From: an archaeon
GTDB lineage: Archaea; Nanobdellota; Nanobdellia; Woesearchaeales; WJKL01
Direction: 5' to 3'
Length of the DNA stretch: 8,551 nucleotides
NCBI GenBank assembly: GCA_020056025.1
Contig: JAGVIO010000137.1
Coordinates: 1 to 8,551 of the forward strand
How positions within the stretch are numbered: the first letter of the stretch is position 1; each line of letters starts with the position of its first letter. A program made the translations under genes and the position numbers. The notes beneath the pieces were generated by a model. That model searched no databases. It had not been told where the DNA came from and was given only the letters and a program-made list of their open reading frames with translations. Shown piece by piece: positions 6,192 to 8,551 of this stretch.

Positions 6192-6212
6192 TTTCCGATA
6201 TAATCTCTTTTT

Positions 6213-6220
6213 GTATAAAT
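6213..6220 (-). promoter_or_regulatory. TATA box that sets the start of the 114-residue protein
   Basis: The minus strand reads ATTTATAC, centred 25-26 bases before the ATG at 6191. It argues against the longer reading from 6230. Confidence 0.5.
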
Positions 6221-6240
6221 ATTTTATCAATTCACAATTA

Positions 6241-6248
6241 TTATATAC
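6241..6248 (+). promoter_or_regulatory. TATA box of the winged-helix regulator
   Basis: TTATATAC centred 25-26 bases before the ATG at 6270, giving a leaderless transcript. It sits about 28 bases from the divergent TATA box at 6213-6220. Confidence 0.55.
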
Positions 6249-6269
6249 TAGTTATTCTTTATTGACGAT

Positions 6270-6677
6270 ATGATAATAAGGTCTACAAGAATCACAATAG
6301 TAAGCACAGGCAGGCCGCATGAGCATGACTTGAACAAAGAGCTGCAGTGGTTTGGATTATCTTTAGGATTATTCAACCTCAGAGACAAAGATAAATCCTG
6401 CTACAGGATATTTCTTGAATTATTGAAGGCAGCAAAGATGAGAATGCCTATGTCTTCTGATGAGCTTGCAGAAAAATTAAAGCTCACAAGAGGCACTGTT
6501 GTGCATCATCTTAACCGATTGATGGAAGCAGGGATTGTTATGCATCTCCATGGCAAATATCTGCTCAGGGCAGACAGCCTTCAGGGACTTGTGCAGGAGC
6601 TGAAAGGAGACATGCTTAAGACATGGAATTCTTTGGAAGACACAGCGCATGAGATTGACAGGAATTTAGGGCTTTAA
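6270..6677 (+). CDS. winged helix-turn-helix transcriptional regulator (ArsR-like)
   Basis: A 135-residue DNA-binding protein. Residues about 44-98 form a winged helix-turn-helix: an opening helix (FLELLKAAK), a helix-turn-helix (SSDELAEKLKLTRGTVVHHL) and a wing (GIVMHLHGKYLL). It ends in a probable dimerisation helix (LQGLVQELKGDMLKTWNSLE). The first 43 residues are a separate, conserved-looking segment (GRPHEHDLNKELQWFGLSLG) whose role I do not know; its histidines and acidic residues could bind a ligand or metal. No cysteine pair of the ArsR metal-sensing type is visible. It is divergent from the 114-residue protein, a common arrangement for a regulator and its target. Its TAA shares bases with the stop codon of the convergent membrane protein. 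The DNA-binding call is firm; the target and signal are unknown. Confidence 0.82.
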   Translation: MIIRSTRITIVSTGRPHEHDLNKELQWFGLSLGLFNLRDKDKSCYRIFLELLKAAKMRMPMSSDELAEKLKLTRGTVVHHLNRLMEAGIVMHLHGKYLLRADSLQGLVQELKGDMLKTWNSLEDTAHEIDRNLGL

Positions 6678-7069
6678 TTGCCTTTTATTTCTTCCTGGGA
6701 CTCTTCTTCTTGAATTTGCTCAGGAGCAGGAGGAATAGAATATGCCATTGTGCTTTGGTATTCCTGAACAGGAGCTGATTGCTTCTCTTTTCTTTTTGCC
6801 CTAAAGATAATTGCGCTTATTACCAGACAAATCCCTAAAATCATGGCTGCAGTTGGAAATTTGTAATTCACAACTTCCTTTACAATCACAGGATGGTTGT
6901 GGCACTTGAAATCATAGCCGCAATACTGGTCTTCTTTGCAGTCATCGTTTGAATTGCATTCCCTTGAGTTGAAGCTGAGAAAAAAGCCTATTATGACAAA
7001 GACAAGCAATGCGCCCATTACCCATACAACTACAAATACAGCCTCAGTGCCTTTTTTGGATTTCATCAT
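6674..7069 (-). CDS. small two-helix membrane protein with a four-cysteine loop
   Basis: A 131-residue protein. A basic start (MMKSKKG) precedes a first transmembrane helix at about 10-32. An exposed loop follows at 33-68 with cysteines spaced C-x5-C-x5-C-x5-C (within ECNSNDDCKEDQYCGYDFKC). A second helix at about 70-89, a basic stop-transfer patch (RAKRKEK) and an acidic, proline- and glutamine-rich tail complete it. The loop probably lies outside the cell with two disulphides, with both ends inside; the spacing resembles small disulphide-rich modules seen in other archaeal surface proteins. No enzyme motif is present. ATGs at 7069 and 7066 are both possible: a TATA box at 7090-7097 lies 24-27 bases from them. 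The gene ends tail to tail with the regulator, and the two stop codons share bases within 6674-6677. Confidence 0.72.
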   Translation of the reverse strand: MMKSKKGTEAVFVVVWVMGALLVFVIIGFFLSFNSRECNSNDDCKEDQYCGYDFKCHNHPVIVKEVVNYKFPTAAMILGICLVISAIIFRAKRKEKQSAPVQEYQSTMAYSIPPAPEQIQEEESQEEIKGN

Positions 7070-7089
7070 GCTGGATACAAAAACGCCTA

Positions 7090-7097
7090 TATTTAAA
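7090..7097 (-). promoter_or_regulatory. TATA box of the four-cysteine membrane protein
   Basis: The minus strand reads TTTAAATA, centred 24-27 bases from the two candidate ATGs (7069, 7066), so the mRNA is probably leaderless. It lies just after the end of the reductase gene at 7127. Confidence 0.5.
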
Positions 7098-7126
7098 TTT
7101 TTATATTATTTACCACTTCAAAGAAA

Positions 7127-7426
7127 TCATTCTTTAGAATAATCAGCTTTCTCTTTTGTGAAGAAGAGCATGCAGTGGCAGTATCCCTGTTTCTCAAGCT
7201 CTTCCTTGCTCTGCCTGCACGGGCATATCCTGTCTTTTTCTTTGTCATACAATACCCTGAAACAAGGGCAGTATCTTATCTTGTATTTCTCCTGGTTGTT
7301 AAAAAGGCCTGTAATCACAACATCAACAATCTTTGAATCAGGATTAAGGACAAGACCCTTTAAAGCAGCATATTTCCTTGAAATATTCAGGATCTGCTTT
7401 TTGCCAGCTGTTTTTTTGCTTTCCAT
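7127..7426 (-). CDS. ftrB: ferredoxin:thioredoxin reductase catalytic subunit
   Basis: A 99-residue protein carrying the full cysteine set of the family: CPC at 53-55, CPC at 68-70 and CHC at 83-85. These cysteines bind a [4Fe-4S] cluster and form the redox-active disulphide that passes ferredoxin electrons to a thioredoxin. The approach to the first motif (LNPDSKIVDVVITGL, then KYKIRYCPC) also fits. The spacing is x12 and x12 between motifs, unlike the x16 and x8 of plant and cyanobacterial enzymes. No gene for the small variable subunit is visible. Thioredoxin is encoded two genes upstream on the same strand, which makes it the likely partner. The gap to the PduL gene is 40 bases. A weak AT-rich box near 7451-7457 could also give it a promoter of its own. 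The cytoplasmic redox role is a family inference. Confidence 0.9.
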   Translation of the reverse strand: MESKKTAGKKQILNISRKYAALKGLVLNPDSKIVDVVITGLFNNQEKYKIRYCPCFRVLYDKEKDRICPCRQSKEELEKQGYCHCMLFFTKEKADYSKE

Positions 7427-7466
7427 TGCTCTTTTTCTCTGTTTCAGAAATTAATTATCCTGTTTG

Positions 7467-8057
7467 CTAATTCTTTGCTTTCTTTTTCAGCAAAAGTTCG
7501 CCATACGTTTTTTCTTTTATTCCAGCTGCATTTCCCTCATCTGTATCCAGATGCACAGAAAGGCTGAATTTTGGATTGACTCTTACAATCACATTTTCAA
7601 ATACCAATGTCCTTTCTCCTGGAATCCTTACACTCACTATGTCCTGGTCTTTTAATCCAAGCTTTTCTGCTTCCTTGTCAGAGCAGTGAAGATGCCTTAA
7701 CGGAATAATTACTCCTCTTTTCAGCTCAACTGTTCCTTTTGGGCCATTGATTGTTATCCCTGGGGTTCCTTCCAGATGCCCTGATTCAACAAAAGGAACA
7801 TCCATCTTAAGATGCACAGCATCAGTCAAAGCAAGCTCAACCTGGGTTTCTCCTCTTTCAGGCCCGAGAATCCTTACATTTTCAATCATATGCTCGCCAT
7901 TCACCAAAGTCACTTTTTCTTCTGCTGCAAACTGGCCATGCTGCGTAAGCTCATGCACAGGCTTTAGTTTGTATCCTTTTCCGAACAATTTGTCAATGTC
8001 TTTTCTTGAAGCATGTACATGTTTTGCAGAAACCTCTATTAAAACCTTTTTTTGCAT
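7467..8057 (-). CDS. PduL-type phosphotransacylase
   Basis: A 196-residue protein covering both halves of the PduL fold. These zinc enzymes interconvert acyl-CoA (acetyl- or propionyl-CoA) and acyl phosphate. Visible motifs are EVSAKHVHAS (H13, H15), GQFAAEEKV at 41-49, VRILGPER then TQVE (R68, E74), PLRHLHCS (H122, H124) and HLDTDEGNA (H169). The two His pairs and the later His and Glu match the zinc ligands of characterised PduL; R68 matches the phosphate-binding arginine. There is no N-terminal targeting peptide, so it is not microcompartment-directed. An AGGTGA ribosome-binding site lies four bases before the ATG, and the thioredoxin gene ends eight bases upstream, so the two are co-transcribed. 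No acetate kinase or acyl-CoA synthetase is in the window, so whether it makes acetyl phosphate or acetyl-CoA is open. Confidence 0.92.
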   Translation of the reverse strand: MQKKVLIEVSAKHVHASRKDIDKLFGKGYKLKPVHELTQHGQFAAEEKVTLVNGEHMIENVRILGPERGETQVELALTDAVHLKMDVPFVESGHLEGTPGITINGPKGTVELKRGVIIPLRHLHCSDKEAEKLGLKDQDIVSVRIPGERTLVFENVIVRVNPKFSLSVHLDTDEGNAAGIKEKTYGELLLKKKAKN

Positions 8058-8061
8058 GTAT

Positions 8062-8067
8062 TCACCT
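8062..8067 (-). promoter_or_regulatory. ribosome-binding site of the phosphotransacylase gene
   Basis: The minus strand reads AGGTGA, four bases before the ATG at 8057. It overlaps the thioredoxin stop codon (8066-8068), so translation is likely coupled. Confidence 0.6.
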
Positions 8068-8389
8068 ATCGTATTATTTTGTCAATCTTCTGCTTGAGCT
8101 GGTCCTTGCCCACGAAGCCGATAATCCTTCCTATTTCTTTGCCTTTCTTCATCAATATCAAGCAGGGTATTCCTTCAATGCTGTATCTTCCTGCTATCTC
8201 ATCATTCTCATCTGTGTTTATTTTTGCGAATTTCAATTTCCCTTTGTACGAATCGCTCAGTTCTTCAAATATCGGCTTCATCATCTGGCATGGCCCGCAC
8301 CAGTCAGCATAAAAGTCAACAATTACAGGGATGCCTGATTTTTCAGCTTCTTTTGAGAAATTTTGTGAATTTAATATGATTACGCTCAT
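8066..8389 (-). CDS. trxA: thioredoxin
   Basis: A 107-residue single-domain thioredoxin, a cytoplasmic dithiol reductant. It has the active site WCGPC, then the DEND segment and the cis-proline segment GIPCLIL. Counting from the upstream ATG at 8392, the active-site cysteines are 32 and 35 and the cis-proline is 76. The residue after the cis-proline is cysteine (77) where threonine is usual, which puts a third thiol beside the active site. The ATGs at 8392 and 8389 are adjacent; GGAGGT is only two bases from the first but five from the second, so I chose 8389. It is the first gene of a unit with the phosphotransacylase (eight-base gap) and the ferredoxin:thioredoxin reductase subunit, which probably reduces it. 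No signal peptide or membrane anchor is present. Confidence 0.94.
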   Translation of the reverse strand: MSVIILNSQNFSKEAEKSGIPVIVDFYADWCGPCQMMKPIFEELSDSYKGKLKFAKINTDENDEIAGRYSIEGIPCLILMKKGKEIGRIIGFVGKDQLKQKIDKIIR

Positions 8390-8394
8390 CATGA

Positions 8395-8400
8395 ACCTCC
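8395..8400 (-). promoter_or_regulatory. strong ribosome-binding site that decides the thioredoxin start
   Basis: The minus strand reads GGAGGT within AAAGGAGGTTC. Spacing is two bases to the ATG at 8392 and five to the ATG at 8389, so the second is favoured. Confidence 0.65.
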
Positions 8401-8428
8401 TTTGACTTATTTTATAAAATATAAGTGG

Positions 8429-8436
8429 TATATAAA
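8429..8436 (-). promoter_or_regulatory. TATA box of the thioredoxin operon
   Basis: The minus strand reads TTTATATA, centred about 40 bases before the start codon. Transcription would begin near 8407 and give a leader of about 15-18 bases with the Shine-Dalgarno site. The box is nearly symmetric and could also serve rightward transcription. Confidence 0.55.
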
Positions 8437-8484
8437 TGCTGCGGAAGAATTCGGGTGTGGGACATTAAACCTTCACCCCCATCC

Positions 8485-8551
8485 ATGAAAGATTATGCCA
8501 CGTTTGAATTAGACCGTTCGCAGTATCTACTCTTTCAGGTAATTTTTGAGA
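8485..8551 (+). CDS. possible start of a rightward gene (partial)
   Basis: From the ATG at 8485 the frame stays open to the window end (MKDYATFELDRSQYLLFQ and on). An in-frame GTG at 8455 is an alternative; it lies about 23 bases from the TATA-like sequence at 8429-8436, close to leaderless spacing. About 22 codons are too few to name a family, and an open frame of this length can occur by chance. Confidence 0.3.
   Translation, partial: MKDYATFELDRSQYLLFQVIFE

Noticed and set aside
6192..6230. Longer start at 6230 for the 114-residue protein
   Set aside because: A TATA box lies inside the extension at the right distance for 6191; no suitable box exists upstream of 6230.
8006..8338. Plus-strand open frames opposite thioredoxin and PduL
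   Set aside because: They are shadows of two clearly recognised minus-strand genes.

Overview
The window reads as a piece of an archaeal chromosome, most likely from a small-genome lineage of the DPANN type (Woesearchaeota or Pacearchaeota would fit). It is AT-rich, densely packed and has no gene-free stretch over 300 bases. Six TATA-like boxes have their centres about 25-28 bases upstream of a start codon, the archaeal spacing for leaderless mRNAs. A diphthamide-synthase (Dph6/MJ0570-type) domain also points to Archaea. The lineage is inferred from gene style, not from a marker gene. No rRNA, tRNA, CRISPR array, insertion sequence or integrase was seen.

Region 1 (1-1859, all minus strand) is the most interesting part. 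An intact endonuclease III gene (nth, 1215-1859) is followed by a two-gene MNT/HEPN module: a winged-helix nucleotidyltransferase (567-1160) and a HEPN protein (89-589) that overlap by 23 bases. Beyond the module, at the window edge, lies an orphan copy of the last part of nth. Bases 27-76 match 1244-1293 at 49 of 50 positions and the similarity stops at both ends. The module is therefore bracketed by direct repeats of an nth 3' end, as expected if it arrived by integration or recombination into that gene. Its promoter carries a perfect 8+8 palindrome and a third half-site, so it is probably self-regulated.

Region 2 (1895-3916, minus strand) holds an unrecognised 129-residue protein and a 523-residue fusion of two ATP-pyrophosphatase domains: an asparagine-synthetase-like domain followed by a diphthine-ammonia-ligase-like domain.

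Region 3 (3997-5836, plus strand) is a two-gene unit: a six-helix membrane protein whose last 38 bases overlap the start of a B12-binding-type radical SAM enzyme. The fusion gene and the membrane protein gene are divergent, with a leaderless promoter on each strand between them.

Region 4 (5847-7069) contains an unrecognised 114-residue protein divergent from a winged-helix regulator, and a small membrane protein with a four-cysteine loop whose stop codon overlaps that of the regulator.

Region 5 (7127-8392, minus strand) reads thioredoxin, PduL-type phosphotransacylase, ferredoxin:thioredoxin reductase catalytic subunit. It looks like a redox operon with an acetyl-phosphate enzyme in the middle. 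Its first gene has a strong Shine-Dalgarno site and a short leader, unlike the leaderless genes around it. The last 160 bases hold its promoter and perhaps the first codons of a rightward gene.
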